Positions 42,991 to 54,244 are shown, counted from the stretch's first letter. The stretch is 64,000 nucleotides of DNA from Kamptonema formosum PCC 6407 (GCF_000332155.1 NZ_KB235903.1:2392803-2456802), one strand, 5' to 3'. Numbers and translations: made by a program. The notes: a model not told the origin generated them from the letters alone.

Positions 42991-45900
42991 TTACCCAATT
43001 AGCCTAAAATTATCTTGAGTAATCAGATTAGCTTGCACCCCGCTGAGGGTAGCTAAGACTTGACCAGTTGTAGCGATCGCAATTAAACTTCCACCAACAT
43101 CTTGACTAACACTTAATTGCTCAAAAGTCAAGCCACCCCTTAAAATCAAGAAATCCTCACCAACCGTAAAATCTGCGATCGCATCACTTCCCCCTAAACC
43201 CAAAACAAAGCGATCGCTACCACTCCCACCCACGAGTATATTATCCCCCAAATCCCCGCACAGCCAATCCTCACCACTTCCCCCCCTCAAAGAATCGTTA
43301 TCTTTGCCACCGTAGAGAGTATCATTGCCTTCATCACCGTCTAGGCGATCGTCACCCTCACCGCCAAAAATCAAATCATTACCGCTACCACCGCAGATAC
43401 AATCTTCTTCACCGTTAGCAGCGAGTGCGATCGCGCTACCAATATCACCAAAAATCGTATCGTTCCCATCGCCACCACAGATAGTATCATCACCGCGATC
43501 GCCCCACAACAAATCATCGCGATCGCCACCCAAAATCACATCATCATCCTTGCCGCCTTGTATAGTATCATTATCCTCGCCTCCCAAAAGCGTATCTTCC
43601 CCTTCTTGTCCACTCAAAAAGTCGTTTCCAGTACCACCAAATAGGAGATCGCGGCCATTCAAATCAGGATCGAAGGGGTTGAAAGTGCCTCCAAATAAGC
43701 TATCTGCACCCTCATCGCCAATTATAGTATCATTACCGCGATCGCCCCAGATTAAATCATCATCCTTACCCGCGATCGCCACATCATTATCCTTGCCCGC
43801 AAAGATAGTATCATTGCCAGCATTGCCATTAATATAATCATTACCCTCATTGCCTAGAAGTAAGTCGCGATCGCTTTCCGAACCAATAGGAAATTCGCTA
43901 GCAAATCCCCCATAAATATTATCATTTCCAAGCTGGCCAAACAAAATATCATTATTGCCAAAACCATTAATAGCATCATTAGCATTACTACCGATGAGAA
44001 TGTCATCGTTATCCGTCCCGTTGAGAGTGCTATCTGTCGAATTAAGGTCAGGAATAGAACTCAGGCTTGGTAAGCTAATCTGTTTGCAAATACAATCGGT
44101 TTCATCAAAATGGGAAGGAATTAATGTCAGAGTTGGCGTTAGCGTAACTGATGGAATTGGAGTTGCTGATGGCGTTGGAGTTGCTGATGGAATTGGCGTA
44201 TTTGATGGAATCGGAGTTGCTGATGGAATTGGTGTTGGTGTTGGGGTAACTGATGGTGTCTGTGTAAATGATGGCGTTGGAGTTACTGATGGCGTTGGAG
44301 TTAGTGATGGAATTGGTGTTGGTGTTGGGGTAACTGATGGTGTCTGTGTAAATGATGGCGTTGGAGTTACTGATGGCGTTGGAGTTACTGATAGAATTGG
44401 TGTTGGAATTGGGGTAAATGATGGTGTCTGTGTAACTGATGGCGTTGGAGTTGTTGATGGAATCGGAGTTACTGATGGCGTTGGAGTTGCTGATGGCGTT
44501 GGAGTTAGTGATGGAATTGGTATTGGTGTTGGGGTAACTGATGGTGTCTGTGTAACTGATGGCGCTGGAGTTACTGATGGAATTGGTGTTGGAATTGGCG
44601 TATTTGATGGAATTGGTGTTGGTGTTGGGGTAACTGATGGTGTTGGTATTGGCGTGGGAACAGGTGTCGGCGTTGGAGTAGTGTCTACAATAGTCAAAAC
44701 AGCCTGAGAATTAGCTCCCAAAGTTGCCCCATTTGTGGGAGAATTTAAACTTAAATTAACTGTCTCATTCCCTTCTACTAAAGTATCATTAGTAATAGGA
44801 ATAGTGAAAATTTTATTAATTTCGCCAATCCCAAAACTTAAAGAACCATTAATAGTAGTATAGTCACTCCCTGCATTGGCACTACCATCAGAAGTGGTAT
44901 AACTAACATTAGCAGCAACATTAGCACTACCTGTACGATTTACCGTAATTGTCGCAGTTAAACCGTTTTCATTAACACTGTAAGTGGGATTGCTGAAAGT
45001 AAATATACCAGGGTCAGCAACGTCATCATCATTAATGGTTAAAGTTGCCGTATTTTGCGTTCCCAAAGTTGCCCCATTGGTGGGAGAAGTGAGGCTTAAA
45101 TTTACAGTTTCATCTCCTTCTACTAAAGTATCATTAGTAATAGGAATAGTGAAATTTTTATTGATTTCGCCACTGCCAAAACTTAAAGTACCATTAACAG
45201 CAGTATAATCAATCGCTGCATTGGCACTACCATCAGAAGTCGTATAACTAACATTAACCGCTACATTACCGCTACCAGTACGTTCAACAGTAATAGTAGC
45301 AGTTGCACCATTTTCATTAACACTGTAAGTAGGACTGCTGAAACTGAATATACCAGGATCGTTGACAGTAATTGTCGCAGTCTCAATGGCGTTGCTAAAG
45401 GCAAATACTCCACCAACACTGCTAGCCACTGAAATGTCTACCGTCCCTCCATTAGTACCAGTAGTTCCGTCCCAAGCTCGATAATTAATATTAGCTATTC
45501 CGCTATAGTTAAGGCTAGGAAGAAAGCGAATTAAGGCATTTCCAGCTAATAACACAGAAGCCGTTGTCGTCGGCGCTAGTGAAGTCCAATTAGAGCCATT
45601 ATCAGTTGAATATTCCCAACTACCATTACTATTATCCACCGATGTCACGACCATCCCTTGAGTATCTACTGTATCGGGATCGGTGACAGCACCTCCGCCA
45701 ATCAAACTAGAAACCACTGTACCAAGGTTGCTGGCAGGTGCTATGTTTTTGTTAATTGATGTTAGCGTAGGCGAAAGGCTATTATCTAATACAGGCGCAT
45801 TGTTGCCAGTGAAAGCTGCGAATGCAGTGGGAATTCCGAAACCAGCGCCAAAATTGTTGTCGGATACAAGTATTAGCGATCGCTTCCCATTTGCCTGCGG

Positions 45901-47922
45901 CGGGCCAAAAGTCATCCCTTCAAAATTAGTACCTAGTGGAAAAGAAGATAAATCAAGAACCAAAGTTTTTTTAACTGCTGTAACCCCACTACCAGGAAGA
46001 GGATCGAAGCCAGAAGAAATATCGGTTGCGCCTTCAAAAGACAACTGATATAGCTTCCCTACTCCCGTTGTTACATTACGATCTATAGCGAGAAAGGTAT
46101 TATTATCCAGTGCCAATAATTCAGAAATACCGTTTCCAGAATCAGTTTCATAGAGGAATTCTCGATCGGGTGTACCTGTAGATAAATTGTATCGCAAAAT
46201 CCGCGAATTACTAGCAGTACCGTCTTGTTTTAAAGCTTGTTCAGTTGCCGTAAATAGAAACTGTTGATCGGGGGTAATAGTCAGACTTTCAAAAGCTCTA
46301 TTGCTAGTAATACCAGTAGCACCTGCTGATGCTATAAATTTACTAGGAATAGTTAGTGCCTGGTTTTGCTGTCCTGTTGAGATGTTAAAAGTATTGATAA
46401 AAGGCTGAGAAGTTGGGTTAGCGCCGCTGAAAATTCCTTCGGAAGAAATGTATACATCCGTCGCATTAGAAGCTAAAGCAATACCCTCTGTATCAGAAGT
46501 ATCGCTGCCAAAAGGAGGCGGATTGCCTATAGTTCTTACACCTGTAAAAGCAACCCCTCCCGGTAACAATGCCCCCGAACTTACATCAATTGTGAGGGTA
46601 TAAAATCGAGGATCGTCGGGACTACCTACAATATTACGACCGTCAGAAATACTATAGTAAGTATTATTGGTAGAATTGTAAGTAATGCCCGACAAGCCGC
46701 CTAATGTTGTACCTGCATAATTTGTATTTGAAGCAAATGTTTCTGAGCCAATAAAATTCAAGGGTGCCATAGGATTTCTTAAATTATCAATCCAAACAGT
46801 GTTAATTCCGCCGTTGGGCAAACCCAGAGATCCCGAACTATTAATAGTATAATTAGCGGTTACATTGACAGCAGTAATACTGTTTGTAAATTCGACATTG
46901 GCACCATTATTTGGTGCGGTAATTTGTACCTTAGCTGCACTTCCGAATGCTCCGGGAGTATTATCCCACGTAATCGAGTCAACGGACGTAGTGCTAGTGC
47001 TGCTAGTATCTACCCAAACAACATCAGTTGCAGCAAAATCCCCATGAGCTATGCCGGCGGGCACCACTTTATTGAGGAATCCGCCGCCAATTTGCAATTG
47101 AATATTCCAATCAGCATTAGTTCCACCTGGGACAGGGTTGTAGCTAGTATCCTCTGTCCCAATTGCAGTTGTACCACCGATGGCGACTATTGTTCCTGCC
47201 TTAAAAATAGGAGCAATGGTCGCCATATTAATAAATTGGTAAGCTGAATACTTAGCATCTGTGGTAGCAGTTGAATCGCCCACAAAAAAACTATTCATCT
47301 CAGCCGATGTTAAGTCTTTAGTCAGGACAAGCTCAACATATTCAGTGTTGGCAAACTGTCCATCTCGGCGAAATTCATTGATGATTATATCTGGCATCAA
47401 AACATAGTTGTAAGTCTGCATCACCTCCCGACTGAATACCAAAGGAGTTTCAATCTCACCTGTAGCAAACTCTAAATCCCAGTCCCCACCTAATGCTTTA
47501 TTTCCAGTCAAGTTAATTGAAGCTGCAACATCCACCCCTACCAACTGACTAACTTGTTGTACAAAAGCCTTTCCCTTCTTCCCTGCGGCCACTTCGCACC
47601 CGTACAAAAGGATCTCAGCCCGATCTGCTAAAGCTGCTGACCACTGTTGCAAATCCTGAGTATAGGCTTCTAAGTTATCAAGATTCAGCCAAATTGAACC
47701 TAGCTGCAAACTTCCAGAACAACCGTGAGAAACTATATGAATACTTTTTATACTTTTGCGACTTGCTAAAATGTCACTAATTTGCTCTACGCCGCCCCGC
47801 GATGAATCTACTACTATTACTTCTGTGCCGATTTCAACGCCGTTGACGAGAGTTTGAAAGTCAGGAATCGCTGCATCAATAAACGCGATCGCTTTGAAAG
47901 CTGGAGTGGTAGATATTAGCAT
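42991..47922 (-). CDS. Giant secreted RTX protein: DUF4347, phytase-like, Calx-beta, Ca-binding repeats
   Basis: A 1643-residue mosaic. Residues 1-170 are DUF4347 ([33 protein letters not shown]). About 175-360 are lamin-tail-like ([19 protein letters not shown]). About 385-690 match esterase-like phytase ([31 protein letters not shown]). A cadherin-like unit precedes two Calx-beta domains (about 854-1074: [16 protein letters not shown]). A Thr/Pro-rich linker spans 1077-1270. RTX nonapeptides (GGxGxDxx) fill about 1310-1585 and bind Ca. Such proteins leave by type I secretion and lie on the cell surface. No export genes are adjacent. Confidence 0.9.
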   Translation of the reverse strand: MLISTTPAFKAIAFIDAAIPDFQTLVNGVEIGTEVIVVDSSRGGVEQISDILASRKSIKSIHIVSHGCSGSLQLGSIWLNLDNLEAYTQDLQQWSAALADRAEILLYGCEVAAGKKGKAFVQQVSQLVGVDVAASINLTGNKALGGDWDLEFATGEIETPLVFSREVMQTYNYVLMPDIIINEFRRDGQFANTEYVELVLTKDLTSAEMNSFFVGDSTATTDAKYSAYQFINMATIAPIFKAGTIVAIGGTTAIGTEDTSYNPVPGGTNADWNIQLQIGGGFLNKVVPAGIAHGDFAATDVVWVDTSSTSTTSVDSITWDNTPGAFGSAAKVQITAPNNGANVEFTNSITAVNVTANYTINSSGSLGLPNGGINTVWIDNLRNPMAPLNFIGSETFASNTNYAGTTLGGLSGITYNSTNNTYYSISDGRNIVGSPDDPRFYTLTIDVSSGALLPGGVAFTGVRTIGNPPPFGSDTSDTEGIALASNATDVYISSEGIFSGANPTSQPFINTFNISTGQQNQALTIPSKFIASAGATGITSNRAFESLTITPDQQFLFTATEQALKQDGTASNSRILRYNLSTGTPDREFLYETDSGNGISELLALDNNTFLAIDRNVTTGVGKLYQLSFEGATDISSGFDPLPGSGVTAVKKTLVLDLSSFPLGTNFEGMTFGPPQANGKRSLILVSDNNFGAGFGIPTAFAAFTGNNAPVLDNSLSPTLTSINKNIAPASNLGTVVSSLIGGGAVTDPDTVDTQGMVVTSVDNSNGSWEYSTDNGSNWTSLAPTTTASVLLAGNALIRFLPSLNYSGIANINYRAWDGTTGTNGGTVDISVASSVGGVFAFSNAIETATITVNDPGIFSFSSPTYSVNENGATATITVERTGSGNVAVNVSYTTSDGSANAAIDYTAVNGTLSFGSGEINKNFTIPITNDTLVEGDETVNLSLTSPTNGATLGTQNTATLTINDDDVADPGIFTFSNPTYSVNENGLTATITVNRTGSANVAANVSYTTSDGSANAGSDYTTINGSLSFGIGEINKIFTIPITNDTLVEGNETVNLSLNSPTNGATLGANSQAVLTIVDTTPTPTPVPTPIPTPSVTPTPTPIPSNTPIPTPIPSVTPAPSVTQTPSVTPTPIPIPSLTPTPSATPTPSVTPIPSTTPTPSVTQTPSFTPIPTPILSVTPTPSVTPTPSFTQTPSVTPTPTPIPSLTPTPSVTPTPSFTQTPSVTPTPTPIPSATPIPSNTPIPSATPTPSATPIPSVTLTPTLTLIPSHFDETDCICKQISLPSLSSIPDLNSTDSTLNGTDNDDILIGSNANDAINGFGNNDILFGQLGNDNIYGGFASEFPIGSESDRDLLLGNEGNDYINGNAGNDTIFAGKDNDVAIAGKDDDLIWGDRGNDTIIGDEGADSLFGGTFNPFDPDLNGRDLLFGGTGNDFLSGQEGEDTLLGGEDNDTIQGGKDDDVILGGDRDDLLWGDRGDDTICGGDGNDTIFGDIGSAIALAANGEEDCICGGSGNDLIFGGEGDDRLDGDEGNDTLYGGKDNDSLRGGSGEDWLCGDLGDNILVGGSGSDRFVLGLGGSDAIADFTVGEDFLILRGGLTFEQLSVSQDVGGSLIAIATTGQVLATLSGVQANLITQDNFRLIG
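44105..44690 (-). repeat. Thr/Pro linker repeats inside the RTX gene
   Basis: About 580 bp of degenerate tandem units encoding [10 protein letters not shown]-like text, with longer blocks (for example 44222-44330 against 44305-44400) duplicated almost exactly. It is prone to slippage. The long + strand frame across it is an antisense artefact. Confidence 0.9.
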
Positions 47923-48011
47923 GGCACACCTGATAGAAGCCGATCATCTTTAAACGATTATGCACTCAATAATTCTAGCCTTAATTTCTTAATGCTTACC
48001 CATAATTGTTT

Positions 48012-48059
48012 GTAACGCCCCCTCTAGGCAGTATTGTTACCTCCCAGAGGGGGCATTAC
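48012..48059. repeat. GTAACGCC palindrome family, third copy
   Basis: Arms GTAACGCCCCCTCT (48012-48025) and AGAGGGGGCATTAC (48046-48059) pair with one mismatch. The preceding CTTACCCATAATTGTTT matches the text before the 7780 copy. It lies upstream of the RTX gene start, not after a gene, so here it is a repeat rather than a terminator. Confidence 0.7.
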
Positions 48060-48150
48060 GTGAGAAGTTCATAATTCCTGAGAATTTTATCCGGATTTTT
48101 CAGCAAACGCAGGATATATAAAATGACCTTCCTGATGCCCGATCGGAGGT

Positions 48151-48609
48151 ATGCCGCCAAAAGCTCACATAGAACCTCACCTCACAATTTGCGAACTCAA
48201 AAATCGCTATCGACAGACCCAAGATGCCACTGAATCCCGTCGGTGGCATCTGCTGCTGTTGGTTGCTAGGGATTGGACTATTAAGCACTCCGCCGCAGTC
48301 GTAGGTATCAACTACGATTACGCCAAAGAAATAGTCCAACGCTACAACCGCGAAGGGCCAAGTTCTGTCAGAAACCGCAGCGGAGAACGCCAGCCGCCGC
48401 CTGCAAAATCCCTGTTGACACCCGCCCAAAAAGAGGAACTGCGGCAAGCACTGCAAGGCCCTGCACCCGATGGTAAGGCATGGTCAGGCCCCAAAGTCGC
48501 TCGCTGGATTGCAGAAAAGACTGGCAGCGATCATGTCTGGCCCCAGCGTGGCTGGGACTATCTCAAGCGGTTAGGCGGAACCGCACAGGCAAAAGAAATA
48601 GATACATAA
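48151..48609 (+). CDS. IS630-type helix-turn-helix protein without DDE domain
   Basis: A 152-residue protein equal to the N-terminal part of IS630-family transposases: ELKNRYRQTQDATESRRWHLLLLVARDWTIKHSAAVVGINYDYAKEIVQRYNREGPSSVRNRS, then LLTPAQKEELRQALQGPAPDGKAWSGPKVARWIAEKTG and WPQRGWDYLKRLG. It ends where the catalytic domain should begin. It is either a truncated insertion sequence or a stand-alone DNA-binding protein; such stand-alone versions are common in cyanobacteria. I see no terminal inverted repeats. Confidence 0.75.
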   Translation: MPPKAHIEPHLTICELKNRYRQTQDATESRRWHLLLLVARDWTIKHSAAVVGINYDYAKEIVQRYNREGPSSVRNRSGERQPPPAKSLLTPAQKEELRQALQGPAPDGKAWSGPKVARWIAEKTGSDHVWPQRGWDYLKRLGGTAQAKEIDT

Positions 48610-48791
48610 CTAACCCACTCTTTTCTGTTCTCAATTTATTTCCGGATCTGTTTATAAAACATGGAGAGATGGTACGAGGGTTGCTGATGAAGGAAATAAT
48701 AGCTCGATCGAGCTTAATTCTTTCTAGAAGCTATCATTTTGACCTTCACAACTATCTATTCACCCTAAAATACTGAACTTGACACCAAAAA

Positions 48792-49586
48792 ATGAAACTG
48801 CAAGTCTTGATAAAAGTGCTGATGGTAACTGCGCTCGCCTTCAGCCTTACCACAGCCGCAAGCCAGCCCAGTTCTGCAAGTAGAACTCAGGATCTGAATA
48901 GCTGTAACACTAATAACGGTAGGAATAATTGCAACAACAATCATCGAGATGTCTGCAATGAACATCGTCCAGATGATTGTAATAACAATCATCGAGAGGC
49001 TTGCAATGACAACCGCCCTAATAATTGCTCGGAACCCAAAGTAGAATCTTGCAACAATCAGCATCCTAATACTTGTCAGCAAGAGCCAAAGGCGGAGGAA
49101 GTAAAACCTCCTCAAGCTACTCACCGTTTTTTCTGTGGGGATAACAACGGTGTTCCTACAACCTTTGTGGAAACACAAAAAGGTACTACTCCTGTAATTC
49201 GTTGGGTTTCCAATTACTTTTCCGATCATGGCTATGAACCTCTAACCCGGTGTCGCCAAGTATCTGCTAAATTTCAGCAGTTCTTTAATAATGGTTCGTT
49301 GAATTACATTACAACTGGTACTGTTAACCGTCAACCTGTAATCTGTGTTTCTAATACTAAAGGTGGCGCTTGTACGGGGGTATTATTCACACTCAAACAG
49401 GGTGAAGATGCTAACCGGGTAATGCAAAACCTTTTTGATATTCGTTCGGGTGCTGCTGGCCCGCTAGAAGAAAGTGGCTCTCGCCTCTATTTCGATATGA
49501 ATAATTACCTGAAAAGTATCGGAGGCGTTGCCCACTTTCCCAATTCTGGAGTTTCTAATTCTCAGCGGAGGAGTGGGGCTTGGTAG
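48792..49586 (+). CDS. Secreted COP23-domain protein
   Basis: A 264-residue protein with a signal peptide (VLMVTALAFSLTTAASQPSSA). Residues 35-95 are low-complexity Asn/Cys/His-rich (SCNTNNGRNNCNNNHRDVCN and repeats), probably disulfide- or metal-binding. The C-terminal 150 residues are COP23: FFCGDNNGVPTTFVETQKG, VIRWVSNYF, RCRQVSAKFQQF and VICVSNTKGGACTGVLFTL. COP23 is named from a circadian-oscillating membrane protein; its activity is unknown. It is followed by two trypsin-like genes, a grouping common in cyanobacteria. Confidence 0.88.
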   Translation: MKLQVLIKVLMVTALAFSLTTAASQPSSASRTQDLNSCNTNNGRNNCNNNHRDVCNEHRPDDCNNNHREACNDNRPNNCSEPKVESCNNQHPNTCQQEPKAEEVKPPQATHRFFCGDNNGVPTTFVETQKGTTPVIRWVSNYFSDHGYEPLTRCRQVSAKFQQFFNNGSLNYITTGTVNRQPVICVSNTKGGACTGVLFTLKQGEDANRVMQNLFDIRSGAAGPLEESGSRLYFDMNNYLKSIGGVAHFPNSGVSNSQRRSGAW

Positions 49587-49711
49587 TATTCAGTTAAGAC
49601 TTCAGCAGTCAGAATTCAGAATTTAGAAATGGTTCTAGATTCTGAATTCTGTCTTTGTAAATGGCTGATGCTTTGATTCTTATTTGGCGCTATACAGTGG
49701 AGGTATCAATT

Positions 49712-50833
49712 TTGAGTGGGGATGATTTGAGAGAATATTTAAAGCAGAGAAGTAGGGGATTTAGTCAAGCCAAACTGACGAATTTTAATTCTGCTATTTT
49801 GTTTTCATTGCCAGTTTTAATTGCTATTTTCTTTTTTCAATCTCAGGCTGTATCTAAAACTGATTCCGAGCTTAAATTTGCTAGTTCTAGCATAGATAGT
49901 TTAGCAGGCTGTAAAAAAGTACAGCAGTTTTCAAGTGAATTAAATCTACCCCTACTTAGGCTTCCTCTCGAGCGCAAGAAAGCATCCGATCGGGTTGGTA
50001 GTGTTTTGCCTCCAACTGATTTAAAATCTGCTTTAACTTGTGGTTTTGATCGAGGATTTCATCTAGATCGAGTTGCCAAATCGATCACTGTCAAGGTGAG
50101 GTCAGGAAATAGTTGGGGTTCAGGAATTTTGCTACAAAGGCAAGGTCAAGTTTATACAGTAGTTACCAACCGTCATGTCTTGAATTTAGGCGACTCTCCC
50201 TATATTATCGAAACTCCTGATGGTTATACTTATGAGGCTAATTTGCCTTTGATAAATATGCCTTTCGGCGGTAATGATTTGGCTGTTTTGCAGTTCCGCA
50301 GTCTTGATAAATTTTATGCGATTGCCTCCCTGAAAAGTTCAAGAACACTATCAGAAGGAGAACGAGTTTTTGCAGCAGGCTTTCCCTTTGATGGGCGGGG
50401 ATTTATACTAACAAAAGGGTGGGTTTCGCTATTACCCGATCGAGCTTTAGAACAAGGCTATAAAATTGGTTACACTAATGATATTCAAAAAGGCATGAGT
50501 GGCGGGCCTCTGCTTAACATTCAGGGTGAAGTTGTAGGGATTAATGGAATGCACGCTTATCCTCTCTGGGGCGATCCTTATGTGTATAAAGATGGTTCTT
50601 TACCTAGTGCAGATGTCCGCGATCGGATGATTGCTTTAGCTTTCGCAATTCCGATTGATACTTTTGCCCAATTAGCTCCGCAGTTCGCCTCTCTTCCTGA
50701 TAGTTTACCTACTCGTCATTGGAGTGGCAATCATGGGGGTTTATCTTCGTTTATGGATTTGTTGAGTTTAAAGGTATCTAAGCCAATTGTACATCATAAA
50801 CCTGTAAGCCTGGATTCAGTTTTTATGGAATAA
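49712..50833 (+). CDS. Membrane-anchored trypsin-like serine protease
   Basis: A 373-residue protein with an N-terminal membrane anchor (AILFSLPVLIAIFFFQSQAVS). The S1-type triad is visible: His in VTNRHVL, Asp in GGNDLAVLQF and Ser in GMSGGPLLN. The oxyanion and substrate strands (FAAGFPFDG, IQGEVVGINGMHAYPL) also fit. I chose the TTG at 49712 because TGGAGGT lies eight bases upstream; an ATG 17 codons earlier has no such site. It should act in the periplasm. Confidence 0.85.
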   Translation: MSGDDLREYLKQRSRGFSQAKLTNFNSAILFSLPVLIAIFFFQSQAVSKTDSELKFASSSIDSLAGCKKVQQFSSELNLPLLRLPLERKKASDRVGSVLPPTDLKSALTCGFDRGFHLDRVAKSITVKVRSGNSWGSGILLQRQGQVYTVVTNRHVLNLGDSPYIIETPDGYTYEANLPLINMPFGGNDLAVLQFRSLDKFYAIASLKSSRTLSEGERVFAAGFPFDGRGFILTKGWVSLLPDRALEQGYKIGYTNDIQKGMSGGPLLNIQGEVVGINGMHAYPLWGDPYVYKDGSLPSADVRDRMIALAFAIPIDTFAQLAPQFASLPDSLPTRHWSGNHGGLSSFMDLLSLKVSKPIVHHKPVSLDSVFME

Positions 50834-50965
50834 TAACGCTTAAAAAATAAGTAGGAATAGGAGTTGAGAAACCTAAATATCAGCCTCTTTCCTATAAAGT
50901 TAGGCGAATAAGCTTCTTTTAGGAGAGAGATTTAGAGAGAGTAAAACTATATTTAAGGTAAAAAA

Positions 50966-52642
50966 ATGAATCTTTATCATGGGATTTCCGCAGCATTAAC
51001 AGGTGCCGCTATTGTGCTAGTTCAACCTCAGCCAGTAGCCGCCTTAACTGCTAATCAAGTTAACAGAATTGCCTCAGAGTTTACAGTATTAATTGATGGA
51101 ATAAATCCTGGTTCTGGAGTAATTGTTGCTAGAAATGGCAATGCTTATTATGTCCTGACGGCTAAGCACGTTGTAGCCACAGAAGATGAATATGCGATCG
51201 CGACTCCTGACGGTAAACGATATCCTTTAAACTACCGTGCTGTCAGAAAATTACCAGGTTTAGATTTAGCTTTGTTGGAGTTTACAAGCAACCAAAACTA
51301 TAAAGTTGCAACTCTGGCTAATTACGATTATGATGCGAGATTTAAGTATGTTTTCGTTTCTGGATGGCAAGAGTCGAAACTACCGATCGCCAATAGAAGG
51401 CGTTTGTTTAATGCTGGATTATTGATTAGCAACGATTACAAGTTGGCTTTTATTAAAGACGCTGTTTCTGAGGGTTACGAGCTTTTCTATACTAATATAA
51501 CTGAGGTAGGAATGAGCGGTTCTCCTGTGTTAGATACTCAGGGGCGAGTGATTGGTATTCATGGACAGTCTGAAGGTGAGAAAATATATGATGCTAAGTC
51601 GAGAGAGATTTATCGCGTTAAGCTTGGGTTCAGTTCTGGCGTACCTGTAGCAAAATTTTTGAGAGCTATTCAGCAGTCAGGAATTAAGTTAAGTTTGAAA
51701 GTAGAAAGTTCCCCACCTTTGGAGTTAACTCAACAAGAATCTCGCTCGATTGAAGCTTTTTTACAAGCTCCTACTGCTGCGGGTAGTTCTAATGCTGTTG
51801 ATTGGGCAAATCGCGGTAATGAATTATATCGTTTAGAGCGATTGGAAGAGGCACTTTTAGCTTTCGATAAGGCAATTAAAATTAATTCTGATTTTTATCC
51901 AGCTTGGTACGGGCGCGGCAATGTGTTAGCTTCAATGGAACGGTATCAAGAAGCGATCGCGTCTTATGACCGCGCGACTAAAATTAAGCCTGATTTCCAT
52001 TTGGCTTGGCGCGATCGCGGTGCTTTGCTAGCTTTTTTGAAGCAAGATCGAGAAGCTTTGGCATCTTTCGATCGCGCGCTTCAATTTAAACCTGATGACT
52101 ATGTTGCTTGGTATATTCGCGGTGATTTGCTAGCGGGAAATTTGCAGCGTTACGAGGATGCGATCGCGTCTTATGACCAAGCCATCAGAATTAAACCAGA
52201 TTTCGCACCCGCCTGGACTGGGCGAGGCGAGGCGCTTTACGATTTGAGACGGTATCAAGATGCGATCGCATCTTTAGATAAGGCAATTCAAATCGATCCC
52301 AAGCAAGGGGAAGCCTGGACTCTCAAAGGAACGCTATTGTTGGAGTTGGAACGGTATTCTGAAGCAGTGCTAGCTTACGATCTTAGCATTGCGATCGCAC
52401 CTGACAACTATCAATTATGGATGCTGAGAGCGGCCGCGCTTGTGGGTCTCAAACGCGAGTCTGAAGCGCGAAAATCTGCACAACAAGCTCTGAAGCTTAA
52501 GCCTAACGATCCTGACATTTTAAACTTTATTGATGCCATAGGCCCAAGGGGTTTAATTTCAGACTCAGCTAATCCTGGTTTGAATCGGCCGCGCTATGAA
52601 AGACCAAATCCTTCTAAACCAACACCTGGTTTGCTCTGGTAA
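50966..52642 (+). CDS. Trypsin-like protease with TPR repeats, secreted
   Basis: A 558-residue protein. A signal peptide (GISAALTGAAIVLVQPQPVAA) is followed by an S1-type protease domain with His in LTAKHVV, Asp in GLDLALLEF and Ser in GMSGSPVLD. From about residue 270 it has six or so TPR units (AVDWANRGNELYRLERLEEALLAFDKAIKI, AWYGRGNVLASMERYQEAIASYDRA...). The TPRs probably bind partner proteins. It is a paralogue of the protease upstream and probably shares a function with the COP23 protein. An IscB element begins 80 bp after it. Confidence 0.92.
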   Translation: MNLYHGISAALTGAAIVLVQPQPVAALTANQVNRIASEFTVLIDGINPGSGVIVARNGNAYYVLTAKHVVATEDEYAIATPDGKRYPLNYRAVRKLPGLDLALLEFTSNQNYKVATLANYDYDARFKYVFVSGWQESKLPIANRRRLFNAGLLISNDYKLAFIKDAVSEGYELFYTNITEVGMSGSPVLDTQGRVIGIHGQSEGEKIYDAKSREIYRVKLGFSSGVPVAKFLRAIQQSGIKLSLKVESSPPLELTQQESRSIEAFLQAPTAAGSSNAVDWANRGNELYRLERLEEALLAFDKAIKINSDFYPAWYGRGNVLASMERYQEAIASYDRATKIKPDFHLAWRDRGALLAFLKQDREALASFDRALQFKPDDYVAWYIRGDLLAGNLQRYEDAIASYDQAIRIKPDFAPAWTGRGEALYDLRRYQDAIASLDKAIQIDPKQGEAWTLKGTLLLELERYSEAVLAYDLSIAIAPDNYQLWMLRAAALVGLKRESEARKSAQQALKLKPNDPDILNFIDAIGPRGLISDSANPGLNRPRYERPNPSKPTPGLLW

Positions 52643-52721
52643 ATGGGAGGTGTTTGATTTTCGATGCCAGAATTTTGCATAATGGAAGTGGATATTTTTC
52701 ACTCTGCTAGTACCAATTTTT

Positions 52722-52957
52722 GTAAGCAACCCCGGTCTGAAGACACGGGGCTTCAGCAAATAAACTGAAGCCGTGCTTACCCGCCTAAGTCTTAATTGAC
52801 TACGTTATTGGGGTCATAACACCGAAGAATGCGACGCTAGTTTTCCGCTCTGTTGTTTGCAGTTAAATAGTCTTAAGGTCACTGAGACAGTGCTGCCAGC
52901 GTAAAAAGCCCTGATAACATTGGCAAAGCGAACTTTACGAGAAATCGAAGGGACACA
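52722..52957 (+). ncRNA. Omega-RNA of IscB
   Basis: GTAAGCA (52722) pairs with TGCTTAC (52774-52780) and encloses CCCCG/CGGGG (52730/52746) and GGCTTCAG/CTGAAGCC (52749/52765) hairpins, which share two bases. The conserved-looking stretch continues to GAAGGGACACAACA before iscB. In known IscB systems the guide is the 5' end of this RNA, taken from the sequence just outside the element. Here that would be about 52702-52721. The exact ends are not readable from sequence. Confidence 0.7.
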
Positions 52958-52960
52958 ACA

Positions 52961-54244
52961 ATGTCTATCCAACCAAATTACGTTTTTGTTTTAGATGCCA
53001 ACCGCAAACCACTAACACCATGCAAACCATCTTTGGCACGCAAGCTGTTAAAAGCTGGCAAATGTAAAGTTTTTCGACTTTATCCTTTCACGATGATTTT
53101 GAAAAAAGAGGTGATTCAAGACCCGCAGCCTGTCACTTTAAAGATTGACCCTGGTTCAAAAGTTACTGGGTTTGCTCTAATTTTAGATTCTAATCTGATC
53201 TGGGTAGCCGAATTAACTCATCGCGGCCAAGTAATTAAGGCTTTGCTAGAGTCTCGTCGCTCTCTACGGCGCGGCCGCAGAAGTCGGCACACAAGGTATC
53301 GTCAGGCGAGGTTTTTAAACCGAACCAGACCTAAAGGTTGGTTAGCTCCTAGCCTTCAACACCGCGTAGAAACGACTTTAACTTGGGTAAACAAGTTGTC
53401 AAGACTTGCACCAATTAAAACAATTTTTCAAGAATTAGTCAGATTCGATTTACAAAAAATGGAAACCCCAGAGATATCAGGAATTAAGTATCAACAAGGG
53501 GAGTTACAAGGTTACGAAGTCCGTGAGTATCTTCTTGAAAAATGGGAGAGGAGATGTGCTTACTGTGGCGAGGAAAATATACCGCTACAAGTTGAACACA
53601 TTCAACCTAAATCATCAGGTGGAACCAATAGGATATCTAATCTGTGCTTGGCCTGTGAATCTTGTAATACCAAGAAAGGGACTAAAGACATCAAGGTATT
53701 TTTGGCGAAAAAGCCCGATGTTTTGAAGAAAATCTTGTCACAAGCTAAGCGCCCGTTGAAGGATGCCGCTGCTGTCAACTCAACCCGATGGGCTTTATTT
53801 AATCGCCTAAAAGAAACAGGTAAGATCATTGTCACGGGTTCTGGCGGAATGACCAAATTCAACCGCCTACGGTTGGAATTACCAAAAACCCACTTCTTTG
53901 ACGCCGCTTGTGTAGGCGATACACCTAATATTTCCGTATTAGCAAATCAGCCTCTAAATATCAAAGCCACTGGGCATGGCTCAAGGCAGATGTGTCGCAC
54001 AGACAAGTTCGGATTTCCGTCTCGGTATGTCCCTAGATTAAAATTTGTTAAAGGTTTTCAAACAGGTGACATTGTAAAAGCTGTTGTTACTTCTGGTAAA
54101 AAGATTGGCACTTATACGGGTAGGGTCGCTGTTCGCTCATCTGGTAGTTTTAATGTGTCAGCAGTTCAGGGATTAATTCAAGGAATCAACCACAAATATT
54201 GTTTTTCTATTCATCAAAAGGATGGATATAACTATGGATTTTGA
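52961..54244 (+). CDS. iscB: IscB RNA-guided HNH/RuvC nuclease
   Basis: A 427-residue ancestor-type relative of Cas9. The N-terminal PLMP-like domain is VFVLDANRKPLTPCKPSLARKLL. RuvC-I has Asp63 in LKIDPGSKVTG, the Arg-rich bridge helix is ESRRSLRRGRRSRHTRYRQ, RuvC-II has Glu158 in IFQELVRFD. The HNH domain is CAYCGEENIPLQVEHIQPKSSGGTN with a Zn pair ACESC. RuvC-III is HFFDAACVG. All catalytic residues are present, so it should be active. The omega-RNA region is directly upstream. The 427 residues agree with the usual IscB length. Confidence 0.95.
   Translation: MSIQPNYVFVLDANRKPLTPCKPSLARKLLKAGKCKVFRLYPFTMILKKEVIQDPQPVTLKIDPGSKVTGFALILDSNLIWVAELTHRGQVIKALLESRRSLRRGRRSRHTRYRQARFLNRTRPKGWLAPSLQHRVETTLTWVNKLSRLAPIKTIFQELVRFDLQKMETPEISGIKYQQGELQGYEVREYLLEKWERRCAYCGEENIPLQVEHIQPKSSGGTNRISNLCLACESCNTKKGTKDIKVFLAKKPDVLKKILSQAKRPLKDAAAVNSTRWALFNRLKETGKIIVTGSGGMTKFNRLRLELPKTHFFDAACVGDTPNISVLANQPLNIKATGHGSRQMCRTDKFGFPSRYVPRLKFVKGFQTGDIVKAVVTSGKKIGTYTGRVAVRSSGSFNVSAVQGLIQGINHKYCFSIHQKDGYNYGF

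Noticed and set aside
43325-44707. Long + strand open frames across the RTX gene
   Set aside because: They are antisense reflections of the RTX nonapeptides and the Thr/Pro linker, with repetitive composition.
48480-48776. Second frame overlapping the IS630-type HTH gene
   Set aside because: It has no transposase catalytic motif; it does not restore the DDE domain, so it is not a programmed-frameshift partner.
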